The position numbers were made by a program, and so were the translations under genes. Shown piece by piece: positions 1 to 6,250 of a DNA stretch of 9,090 nucleotides. Location of the stretch: the NCBI GenBank assembly GCA_031287655.1, contig JAITSR010000141.1:1-9090 (forward strand), in the 5' to 3' direction. This DNA is from Clostridiales bacterium. GTDB lineage: Bacteria > Bacillota > Clostridia > WRLR01. The notes under the pieces are model-generated. The model worked only from the letters and a program-made list of their open reading frames with translations. It did no database searches and was not told the DNA's origin. Each line of letters begins with the position of its first letter. The first letter of the stretch is position 1.

Positions 1-28
1 GGACCCGTTGGTTAGGTTTTACCGGTGA

Positions 29-99
29 AGCAGGTGAAGGGAATCGAACCCTCACAATCAGCTTGGAAGGCTGATGTTCTACCATTGAACTACACCTGC
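29..99 (-). tRNA. tRNA-Gly (anticodon UCC)
   Basis: Read on the minus strand this folds as a complete cloverleaf. The acceptor stem is GCAGGTG paired with CACCTGC, the D arm is GTTC/GAAC, and the anticodon stem TCAGC/GCTGA closes the loop CTTCCAA with anticodon TCC. The T arm carries TTCGATT. The discriminator is U, as is usual for bacterial glycine tRNA. The three bases after the discriminator are TCA rather than CCA, so the CCA end must be added after transcription. It decodes GGA and, by wobble, GGG. An exact-consensus promoter lies upstream. No U-tract terminator is visible in the 28 bases left before the window edge, so a further gene could follow in the same transcript. Confidence 0.97.
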
Positions 100-127
100 G
101 CGGGTGGCGCGCGGAGAACAATCAAAC

Positions 128-163
128 GGGCTTGCGCCGCGGCTTATGAAGGCGCAAACGCCC
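128..163 (-). other. Hairpin at the 5' end of the pre-tRNA leader
   Basis: GGGC plus TTGCGCC (128-138) pairs with GGCGCAA plus GCCC (151-163), an 11-bp stem with a 2-base bulge (158-159) and a 12-base loop. On the minus strand it starts almost exactly at the predicted transcription start of the tRNA gene, so the pre-tRNA would begin with a capped stem. There is no U-tract, so it is not a standard terminator. Protection or processing of the leader is a guess. Confidence 0.5.
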
Positions 164-167
164 ATTT

Positions 168-196
168 ATTATAAACCGGCGGCGTATGATTGTCAA
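168..196 (-). promoter_or_regulatory. Consensus sigma-A promoter of the tRNA-Gly gene
   Basis: On the minus strand a perfect -35 box TTGACA (196-191) is followed by a 17-bp spacer and a perfect -10 box TATAAT (173-168). Both hexamers and the spacing match the bacterial housekeeping consensus exactly, as expected for a stable-RNA gene. The predicted start is near 161, giving a leader of about 60 bases before the tRNA. The -35 box overlaps a small dyad, GTCA-N6-TGAC at 192-205, which may be coincidence. Confidence 0.85.
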
Positions 197-251
197 TATA
201 GTGACTGCCGCACGGGAAATCGGCTCGGAGGGGGGCGGCACGGAAGCGAAG

Positions 252-2531
252 ATGAAAGTATTGCACCTGATTGGCGGCGGCGACGTCGGCGGCGCGAAAA
301 CGCATGTGCTTTCCCTCGTGAAGCGGCTTGGGCGGCACATCGGCGTCAAGATCGTGAGCCTGCGCCCCGGCATGTTTGCCGACGAGGCAAAGGAACTCGG
401 CATCGACATAGAGGTCGTCAAATCTGGCAACATCATAAACGACATCCGGCGCGTCGTCTCGATCGCGCGGGACGGCGGCTTTTTGATCATCCACTCGCAC
501 GGCGCGAAGGCGAACATGATTGCGATCGCGGCAAAGGCGCTGACAAAACTGCCGACGGTCACGACCGTCCACAGCGATTACAAACTCGATTACATGCACA
601 GCCTCATAAAACGCCTCACATTCGGGGTCATCAACACGGTCGCGCTGCGCTTTGTCGACAACTACATCGGCGTGTCGAACAACTTTGCCGAAATGCTGAT
701 TTCGCGCAAGTTCTTTCCCGATCGGATTTTTACGCTTTACAACGGCATGGATTTTGACGAGCCGCCGAAGGTGTATTCGCGCGAGCGGTTTTTTGCGGAC
801 TTTGGCCTCGCGGTCAGTCCGGACGCGATCATCGTCGGAATCGCCGCGCGCCTCTATCCCGTCAAAGGGCTTGAAACGCTGCTCAAAGCCGCGGAGCTCG
901 TGGCGCGCGAGGACCCGCGCGTAAAGTTTGTGATCGGCGGGGACGGGGAGGACCGCGAGCATCTTGAGTCGATGAGCCGCGCGCTCGGGCTCGAAGGTTC
1001 CGTATTCTTTACGGGCTGGCTGTCCGACCCGTATATGCTGATGAGCATCGTCGACATCAGCGTGCTGACGTCGATCAGCGAGAGCTTTCCCTATTCGATC
1101 CTCGAGGGCGCGCGCTTCGCGAAGGCCACGATCAGTACGCGCGTCGGCGGGATTCCCGACCTGATCCGCGACAATGTCGACGGCCTGCTCCTGTCCCCCG
1201 GCGACTTTGAGCGCCTCGCGGCCCATATCCTGACGCTCGCAAAAGACGGCGCGCTCCGGGAAAGGCTCGGGCTAAGCCTTCGCCGCCGGGCGATGGAGAA
1301 GTTTTCGCTGCAAAGCATGTGCGATACGCAGATTCGTATCTACGAAGCCGTCCGCGCGAACCGGTCCCGCAAAAAGGGCGACTACGACATCATCATCTCG
1401 GGGTATTACGGCTTTAACAACATCGGGGACGACGCGATGCTGATGGGGATCGTCGAGAATATGCGGCGGCTCCTGCCCGCGGCCCGGCTCGCGATTTTGA
1501 GCAAAGCGCCCGTCAAGACGGCGCTGACCTATCGCGTCAACACGTTCAACCGTCTGAATTTTCCCAAGGTGCTGCGCATCATGCGGCATGCGCGGCTTTT
1601 TATCCACGGCGGCGGCAACATCATTCAGGACAGCACCAGCACGCGCTCGCTGTTCTTCTATCTCACGGTCACGCTGATGGCAAAGCTCCGGCGCGTGCGC
1701 GTGATGTTCTTCGGAAACGGCTTCGGCCCTTTGATCAAACCCTTGAACCGCAAGGTCAGCGGCAGGGTCTTAAATTGCGCGGACGTGATCACGGTACGCG
1801 AGGAGCTGTCGCTGCGCGAGCTTGAGGCGCTTTCGGTCACAAAACCGGTGATCCGCCTGACCGCGGACCCGGCGCTGCTCGTCACGCAGGCCGCCCCGCC
1901 GGAGACGGTCGACGCGCTGTTTGAGCGGGAGGGGATACCGGCCGGGCGGGTCTATGTCGGCTTTTCGGTGCGCGACTATCCCGTGGCCGACGCCAAGGGC
2001 GGGGCGGGCGACGCGTATCTGGGGGCGATCGCAAAAGCCGCCGACGAAATGGCCCGGCGGCATGGCGTCGTGCCGGTGTTTATCCCGATGGAACACCCGC
2101 GCGACGTGATGCAGATCGAAAAAGTCCTCTCGCTGATGAGTACGGTCGGGTATCTTGTCAAAAACCGAAATTCCGTCCCGGAGACGCTCGGGATCATCTC
2201 GCGCATGGAAATGATGGTCGCGATGCGGCTGCACGCGCTGATCTTTGCCGCGAACCTCGGCGTCCCGGTCGTGAGCATCGAATACCAGCCTAAGATCGAG
2301 GGTTTTGTCAACTATATCGGGCAGGCGTCGGCGGGCAAAATGGAGAATCTGCAATTCGATACGCTTTTCGCGCTGATGGACGAGGTGTGGGCGAACCGCG
2401 CCGCGATCCGGGATTCGCTTGCGGTCACGATGGGCAATCTCCGCGAAAAGGCGTTCCACAACGCGGAGATCGCCGCCGCGCTGCTCGACGGGATCGACGG
2501 CGGGGCGAAGGGCGGTGGCGCAAATGTCTAG
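252..2531 (+). CDS. csaB: GT4 glycosyltransferase fused to CsaB-type polysaccharide pyruvyl transferase
   Basis: A 759-aa two-domain protein. Residues 1-370 form a GT-B glycosyltransferase of family GT4: a Gly-rich start (LIGGGDVGGAKTHVL), the donor-site loop GGDGEDREHLE near 229, and the EX7E motif with Glu277 and Glu285 in SESFPYSILEGA. Residues 378-745 match the PS_pyruv_trans/CsaB family: GYYGFNNIGDDAML (384-397), IHGGGNIIQD (451-460), TADPALL near 537, and RLHALIFAANLGVPVV with His661. CsaB enzymes transfer pyruvate from phosphoenolpyruvate to ManNAc of the secondary cell-wall glycan, making the ketal bound by SLH domains. The GT4 half probably adds a sugar to the lipid-linked precursor. 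No signal peptide or membrane segment is evident, so it should act on the cytoplasmic side. I prefer ATG 252 over an in-frame ATG at 186 because the conserved fold starts there and 186 lies next to the tRNA -35 box. The domain calls are firm; the donor and acceptor sugars are inferred. Confidence 0.9.
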   Translation: MKVLHLIGGGDVGGAKTHVLSLVKRLGRHIGVKIVSLRPGMFADEAKELGIDIEVVKSGNIINDIRRVVSIARDGGFLIIHSHGAKANMIAIAAKALTKLPTVTTVHSDYKLDYMHSLIKRLTFGVINTVALRFVDNYIGVSNNFAEMLISRKFFPDRIFTLYNGMDFDEPPKVYSRERFFADFGLAVSPDAIIVGIAARLYPVKGLETLLKAAELVAREDPRVKFVIGGDGEDREHLESMSRALGLEGSVFFTGWLSDPYMLMSIVDISVLTSISESFPYSILEGARFAKATISTRVGGIPDLIRDNVDGLLLSPGDFERLAAHILTLAKDGALRERLGLSLRRRAMEKFSLQSMCDTQIRIYEAVRANRSRKKGDYDIIISGYYGFNNIGDDAMLMGIVENMRRLLPAARLAILSKAPVKTALTYRVNTFNRLNFPKVLRIMRHARLFIHGGGNIIQDSTSTRSLFFYLTVTLMAKLRRVRVMFFGNGFGPLIKPLNRKVSGRVLNCADVITVREELSLRELEALSVTKPVIRLTADPALLVTQAAPPETVDALFEREGIPAGRVYVGFSVRDYPVADAKGGAGDAYLGAIAKAADEMARRHGVVPVFIPMEHPRDVMQIEKVLSLMSTVGYLVKNRNSVPETLGIISRMEMMVAMRLHALIFAANLGVPVVSIEYQPKIEGFVNYIGQASAGKMENLQFDTLFALMDEVWANRAAIRDSLAVTMGNLREKAFHNAEIAAALLDGIDGGAKGGGANV

Positions 2532-3294
2532 CGGAGGCCGGGACCGCGTCGATATTACGGGCGTCGGCATCGACCGCGTCGACTTGGACGGCGCGGCGCG
2601 CGCCGTAGCGGAACTCGCGGCGCGCGCCCCCGTCTCCGAACCCGCCGTCCCCGCCGCGGCATACGTCTGTACGCCAAATGCGGAAATTCTGATGGAAGCC
2701 CAGAAGGACGTCCTGTTGAAGCGGATTCTAAACGAGGCGGACCTTGTGGTCGCGGACGGCGCGGGCGTCGTGCTCGCGGCGCGCCTGCTCGGTCATGGGC
2801 GCATCCCGCGCGCGCCGGGCTTTGACCTCGTGCGGACGCTGTTTTCGGACGCGGGCGCATACCCGCTCTCCTTCTACTTTCTCGGGGGGAGGCCGGGCGT
2901 CGCGGAGGCCGCCGCGCTGCGCATCGCGGAAAACTACCCCGGTGTGCGCGTGATGGGCTGGCATGACGGTTTTTTTTCAGAGGACGACGAGCCGACCCTG
3001 ATCGAGGGGATCAATGAGAGCGGCGCGGACGTGCTGCTCGTCGCGCTCGGCGCGCCCAAGCAGGAAAAGTGGATTTACAGGAACCGCGAAAAACTCCGCG
3101 CCCCCGTGTGTATCGGCGTCGGCGGCACGCTCGACATCTTTGCGGGGACGGCCACGCTCGCGCCGCCGTCCTTCCGGGCGCGCGGCTTGGAATGGCTGTA
3201 CAGGCTGTACCGCGAGCCGTGGCGCGCAAGACGGATGCTGCGGCTCCCGCAGTATGTCCTGTTCACGCTGTACTGGCGCTTCCTCCGCCGCTGA
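2524..3294 (+). CDS. tagA: TagA/WecG/CpsF family N-acetylmannosaminyl transferase (GT26)
   Basis: A 256-aa protein of normal family length. Visible family motifs are CTPNAEILMEAQ (49-60), the DG motif with Asp78 in VVADGAGVV (the likely catalytic Asp by family analogy), RAPGFDL (96-102), GAPKQEKW (176-183), GVGGTLDIFAG (198-208), and the Arg-rich C-terminal segment GLEWLYRLYREPWRARR that in TagA helps bring the enzyme to the membrane. Family members transfer ManNAc from UDP-ManNAc to undecaprenyl-PP-GlcNAc, the linkage unit of teichoic acid or secondary wall polymer. The start at 2524 overlaps the previous stop by 8 bases and keeps a purine-rich GGGCGG upstream, so the genes are probably translationally coupled. 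Next to CsaB, this enzyme would supply the ManNAc that CsaB pyruvylates. In-frame codons reach upstream to 2419 but carry no family similarity. Confidence 0.92.
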   Translation: MSSGGRDRVDITGVGIDRVDLDGAARAVAELAARAPVSEPAVPAAAYVCTPNAEILMEAQKDVLLKRILNEADLVVADGAGVVLAARLLGHGRIPRAPGFDLVRTLFSDAGAYPLSFYFLGGRPGVAEAAALRIAENYPGVRVMGWHDGFFSEDDEPTLIEGINESGADVLLVALGAPKQEKWIYRNREKLRAPVCIGVGGTLDIFAGTATLAPPSFRARGLEWLYRLYREPWRARRMLRLPQYVLFTLYWRFLRR

Positions 3295-3345
3295 AACTAT
3301 TTATTTATATGTTTATTCGGAAACTCGGACGCCTTGTGATGGCTC

Positions 3346-3370
3346 GATTTCGCGGCTATGCCGCGAAATC
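3346..3370. repeat. Perfect 11-bp palindrome, 3-base loop
   Basis: GATTTCGCGGC (3346-3356) is followed by TAT and GCCGCGAAATC (3360-3370), a perfect stem. It lies 52 bases after the tagA stop, but no T-run follows on either strand, so it is not a canonical intrinsic terminator. CTATG sits at its centre, as in two other palindromes of this gap. Confidence 0.8.
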
Positions 3371-3436
3371 CTCACCCCACTCGTCGCCCTCGTTCCCTCT
3401 AAATGCTTTCGCTTTCTCGCTCCAACGTGCTCCACC

Positions 3437-3463
3437 CTGTAACGCCAATCTATGGCGTTACAG
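3437..3463. repeat. Perfect 11-bp palindrome, 5-base loop
   Basis: CTGTAACGCCA (3437-3447) pairs with TGGCGTTACAG (3453-3463) around the loop ATCTA. No T-run follows. A second, imperfect hairpin at 3477-3505 (GTTAC/GTAAC outer stem, A/T-rich inner stem with one mismatch) and a 7-bp hairpin at 3508-3524 (CGTGCGC/GCGCACG, loop TAT) follow directly. Confidence 0.8.
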
Positions 3464-3549
3464 CTCTGCGAATATCGTTACGCAAAAATGCGATTTTCGT
3501 GTAACTCCGTGCGCTATGCGCACGCACGCCACCTCGTCCGGTGTCGTGT

Positions 3550-3585
3550 GAGTGTATTCGTATGATGGACTTTCCGAATACACTC
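3550..3585 (-). terminator. Hairpin abutting the MATE stop codon, possible terminator
   Basis: GAGTGTATTCG (3550-3560) pairs perfectly with CGAATACACTC (3575-3585), an 11-bp stem with a 14-base loop. On the minus strand it begins at the base after the MATE stop codon. A U-tract is absent, so if it ends transcription it does so atypically; it may instead protect the 3' end. Its arms contain the same TATTCG core found at the left end of the gap, which suggests it belongs to the repeat element. Confidence 0.4.
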
Positions 3586-4959
3586 TTACTGGGTCAGATT
3601 TTTCATCCATCTGAACCGGTTTACCTTCACGGCGGCGACGCTGCATTTTAGGACTTGGTCGCTTTTTAAGCATAGAAACACGACCCAAGGCGGCGCGTGG
3701 AACACGTTGTGCGCGATCAGCGCCATCGGGATGATCACAAACCAGACGAAGATCAGGTCGTTTACGAGCACAAAATGCGTCGCGCCGCCCGCGCGCACGA
3801 TTTGCAGCGAGGACATCTGATACGCCGTGCCGAGCAGCATAAAGCAGAGCACCGTCATAAACTCGATCGAGTAGCGGATCGTCTCGGGTTCAAGCCTTTG
3901 GAACGCCGGAAGCGAGAGCGCCACGCCGCGCAGCCCGAACATGACGCCCGCGGACACAAGGCCGACGCCGAGGTAGACGCATTGCAGCGTCTTTGTGTAT
4001 CGCTTCGCCGTCTCAAAGTCATTTGTGCCGATCATCTGCCCGACCGTCAGAGAGCCCGCGTTTGCCGCGCCGTAGACGAAGATCGCGAAAAACTGACCCA
4101 AATTCCCGACGATCGAGCTCGCCGCGATCACCGACTCCCCGAGGCGGCCGATAATCGCGGCCTGCGCCGCGCCGCCAAAGCCCCACAGAATGTCCCCGAA
4201 GATGACCGGCAGCCCGTAGCGGACATAGTCATGAGACAGCTTCCCGCCGCGCAGCAGCAGGTCCCGCGGGCGCAGACGGATCCGCGTGTCGCGCCGCAGC
4301 ACATATAAAACGACGACGGCACATTCGAGCGCGCGGGACAGGAGCGTTGAAAAAGCCGCGCCGGCCACGCCCATCGCGGGCGCGCCGAGTTTTCCGAAGA
4401 TAAAGATGTAGTTGAACAGGATGTTCGCGAAAAAAGCGACGAGCGCCGTCACGATGCCGATGTTGACCGAGCCCGCGCAGCGCATCGAAGCGAGCAGCAC
4501 GTTTGTGACCGCAAAGAGCAAAAACGACCACCTGAGCCATGCCGTGTAGGCCAGACCTTCCTCGATGACCGGCCCTGCGTCGCTCAAAAGACCGAGTACC
4601 TGCCGCCCCGCGAACGTCATCAGGAAAAACAGCCCCACGCCGACGCAGATCGCGATTTTCAGCGAAAAAGAGCAGATCACCTTTACGGACCGGATGTCTC
4701 CCTTGCCGTAATACTGTGCCGCAAGGATCACGAGCGCCGCGCCGAGGCCCATCACAAGCATGTGCAGGATATTTTGAATCTGGTTTACAATATAGATACC
4801 GCCGATCGAGCTCTCCCCGAGGTGAGAGACCATCAGATTGTCCGCGAGCCCGACCCCGAACGAGATCACGCTCTGGCCGGCGAGCGGCAGCGCGATCAGC
4901 GCGATTTTCCGATAAAAAGACGGTTCCCGGACAAGCCAATCAAACCGATGTTTTGCCAT
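3586..4959 (-). CDS. MATE family efflux transporter
   Basis: A 457-aa integral membrane protein of typical MATE length, with hydrophobic stretches spaced for about 12 membrane helices. Family features are the N-terminal helix with ALPLAGQSVISFGVGLADNLMV, the central NYIFIFGKLGAPAMGVAGAA segment characteristic of MATE helices 5-6, a second-half repeat starting at YGLPVIFGDILWGFGG, and the basic C-terminus RFRWMKNLTQ. MATE pumps export cationic drugs or metabolites against a sodium or proton gradient; the substrate cannot be read from sequence. ATG 4959 is chosen because AGGAAGGG lies 11 bases upstream and homology begins there. The open frame continues upstream to 5088 but encodes an Arg/Thr-rich stretch overlapping the previous gene. 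It follows the BrxD-like ATPase gene by 46 bases on the same strand and is probably the last gene of that transcript, though it may be an unrelated passenger. Confidence 0.9.
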   Translation of the reverse strand: MAKHRFDWLVREPSFYRKIALIALPLAGQSVISFGVGLADNLMVSHLGESSIGGIYIVNQIQNILHMLVMGLGAALVILAAQYYGKGDIRSVKVICSFSLKIAICVGVGLFFLMTFAGRQVLGLLSDAGPVIEEGLAYTAWLRWSFLLFAVTNVLLASMRCAGSVNIGIVTALVAFFANILFNYIFIFGKLGAPAMGVAGAAFSTLLSRALECAVVVLYVLRRDTRIRLRPRDLLLRGGKLSHDYVRYGLPVIFGDILWGFGGAAQAAIIGRLGESVIAASSIVGNLGQFFAIFVYGAANAGSLTVGQMIGTNDFETAKRYTKTLQCVYLGVGLVSAGVMFGLRGVALSLPAFQRLEPETIRYSIEFMTVLCFMLLGTAYQMSSLQIVRAGGATHFVLVNDLIFVWFVIIPMALIAHNVFHAPPWVVFLCLKSDQVLKCSVAAVKVNRFRWMKNLTQ

Positions 4960-5005
4960 GTGTACCGTGTCCCTTCCTGTTTTGGCGTCTGTCCCCGCGC
5001 CGGCC

Positions 5006-6250
5006 TCAGCCCATGCCGGCCGGTCTTTCGCGGGCTTCGTCCGGCGGGTCGAGGACGTCGGCGTCAAGCGGGACCAAGTCCTCCTCATACGTCGCCTGCC
5101 CGAGCTCGTTGATCCGGATGTCGCCGACCTTTCCGTATTGATACAGCTGATCTAAAAGCTCGATCGCCGTTCTGATCTTTGCCCGCAGGAGCTGGCCGGA
5201 GGCCTGTTCGACAGCCGAGAGCAGCAGGGGCGGCTCGAGGTTCGGATTCCAGTCATACGCCTGCGCGTGAAAGCGTTGGACGCCCTCTAAAATCTCCAAA
5301 ATTTCCTCCCGGTTCAGCGGGACGAGCTGCGGCGCGGCCGTAATGCGGTTCAGCGCGGACAGGATGTCCTGCTTGACCTCCGGGGCGAGCTGCGCCGCGT
5401 CCAAATTCGCAAATTCATGCTTTCCCTCGATCACATCCGGAATATAGGACGCGTTAAAGGCAAATAAACAGAAAACCGCCTCGAGCGCCTTTGGCTGAAT
5501 CAGACGCGTGATATTGGCATACGCGTTCAGGCGCGCTTTTTTGCCAAGACGCCCGATCAGCTCCGCCTCGTCGAACAGGATCACCCAGCCTTTATACCCG
5601 AGCGTGAGGAACAGGTGGCTCAGAAACGCGAGATAATCCATCGTGTGTTTTGTTTTGCTGAACGCGGTTTTGAACGCGGCCCGCTCGCCCAAAATCCGCC
5701 GATAGGCCTTTTTCAGGTCGTTGTTCAAAACAAAGTCGCCTTCAAAATCCGCGAGCAGCCGGAACTTTTCCTCGTCGTCGCCCGTGCCGAGGTATGATTT
5801 TAGGAGGTAGTAGAGCTTGTCCGTTTCGAGCGCCGTGAGCGCGTACTCGAACATTGACGCGGCGACCGGGCTGTTTGGCGTCATCTCCTCGAATACCCGC
5901 GCAAAGCCCGGCTGTACCCTGCCCGGAAGATAGGTCGACTGGATGATTTTGGGATAGAGCGCGTGCAGCTTATACAGCAGTGTTTCCTTGCTGAGGGAGA
6001 GGATGCTGACGACCATGTTTTTCTCCGCGGCCATGCCGATGACCGTGTTCAGCAGATGTGTCTTGCCCTCCCCGTACTTTCCCGTAAAGATCATTCCGGA
6101 GGAGACGCGTTCGTCGGCGACCGCGTTTAGCGCGCCGTCGAGTTCCCGGATCAGCCTTGGGCGCGCGGACGAGAAACAGCGCCCGACCTCGCGGGACGGG
6201 ACGCCGGAGCGCAGCGCCTCGATGATTTTCCTTGCGTTAAAATCCGCCAT
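5006..6250 (-). CDS. BrxD-like P-loop ATPase (DUF2791, BREX ATP-binding family)
   Basis: A 414-aa protein. It opens with IIEALRSGVPSREVG, typical of the DUF2791/BrxD family, followed by Walker A GKYGEGKTHLLN (57-68, Lys63). Walker B is WVILFDEAE (222-230, Asp227-Glu228), and a sensor-like FAFNAS carries Asn265. The C-terminal helical part SGQLLRAKIRTAIELLDQL matches the end of this family. In type 2 BREX, BrxD is an ATPase partner of a phage-resistance complex. Here no PglX, PglY or PglZ gene is present in the window, so calling it BREX would go too far. Length rules out the much larger BrxC/PglY. The start at ATG 6250 has a strong GGGAGGGGGG 6 bases upstream and overlaps the end of the preceding ATPase gene by 14 bases, so the two ATPases are probably made in coupled amounts. 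An upstream in-frame extension to 6376 is Ala/Thr-rich shadow of the preceding gene's tail. Confidence 0.85.
   Translation of the reverse strand: MADFNARKIIEALRSGVPSREVGRCFSSARPRLIRELDGALNAVADERVSSGMIFTGKYGEGKTHLLNTVIGMAAEKNMVVSILSLSKETLLYKLHALYPKIIQSTYLPGRVQPGFARVFEEMTPNSPVAASMFEYALTALETDKLYYLLKSYLGTGDDEEKFRLLADFEGDFVLNNDLKKAYRRILGERAAFKTAFSKTKHTMDYLAFLSHLFLTLGYKGWVILFDEAELIGRLGKKARLNAYANITRLIQPKALEAVFCLFAFNASYIPDVIEGKHEFANLDAAQLAPEVKQDILSALNRITAAPQLVPLNREEILEILEGVQRFHAQAYDWNPNLEPPLLLSAVEQASGQLLRAKIRTAIELLDQLYQYGKVGDIRINELGQATYEEDLVPLDADVLDPPDEARERPAGMG

Larger units (their letters stand above)
3311..3585. repeat. Hairpin-dense intergenic block bounded by inverted repeats, possible MITE-like element
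   Basis: The 291-bp gap between the convergent tagA and MATE genes holds no convincing gene. It is bounded by TATTCGGAAA at 3314-3323 and its exact reverse complement at 3571-3580. Aligned over 16 bases (from GTTTATTCGG on the left), the two ends agree at 14 positions. Between and at the ends lie five hairpins: 3346-3370, 3437-3463, 3477-3505 (imperfect), 3508-3524 and 3550-3585. The start is AT-rich and the rest does not share the codon pattern of the flanking genes. No clear target-site duplication is seen. It could be a small non-autonomous mobile element, a REP-like repeat, or a structured RNA; none is proven. Confidence 0.5.

Noticed and set aside
24..39. Short direct repeat GGTGAAG (24-30 and 33-39) at the tRNA 3' end as an integration attachment site
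   Set aside because: Seven bases, with no integrase or second long copy in the window; too little to support an att site.
186..251. Upstream ATG at 186 as the start of the GT4-CsaB gene
   Set aside because: The 22 added residues have no family similarity and this ATG overlaps the tRNA promoter; ATG 252 begins the typical GT4 strand and has GGAAG 5 bases upstream.
144..1226. A 360-codon open frame antisense to the GT4 domain, and a similar one at 1770-2570
   Set aside because: Both are composed of Arg/Asp/His/Val-rich sequence without domain features and lie opposite a protein with clear family motifs; they reflect GC-rich codon bias in the real gene.
3346..3370. Intrinsic terminator for tagA
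   Set aside because: The stem is strong but is followed by CTCACCCC on the plus strand, with no T-run.
3437..3524. Integron attC sites or a CRISPR array in the hairpin block
   Set aside because: The GTTAC/GTAAC arms do not fit the attC core pattern (RYYYAAC/GTTRRRY), and there are no regularly spaced direct repeats with unique spacers.
3069..3551. A 160-codon plus-strand frame running from inside tagA into the hairpin block
   Set aside because: It is out of frame with tagA, has no domain character, and crosses palindromes; it is a chance open frame.
3697..4308. A 203-codon plus-strand open frame opposite the MATE gene
   Set aside because: It is Arg/His/Asp-rich and antisense to a protein with obvious transmembrane pattern and MATE motifs.
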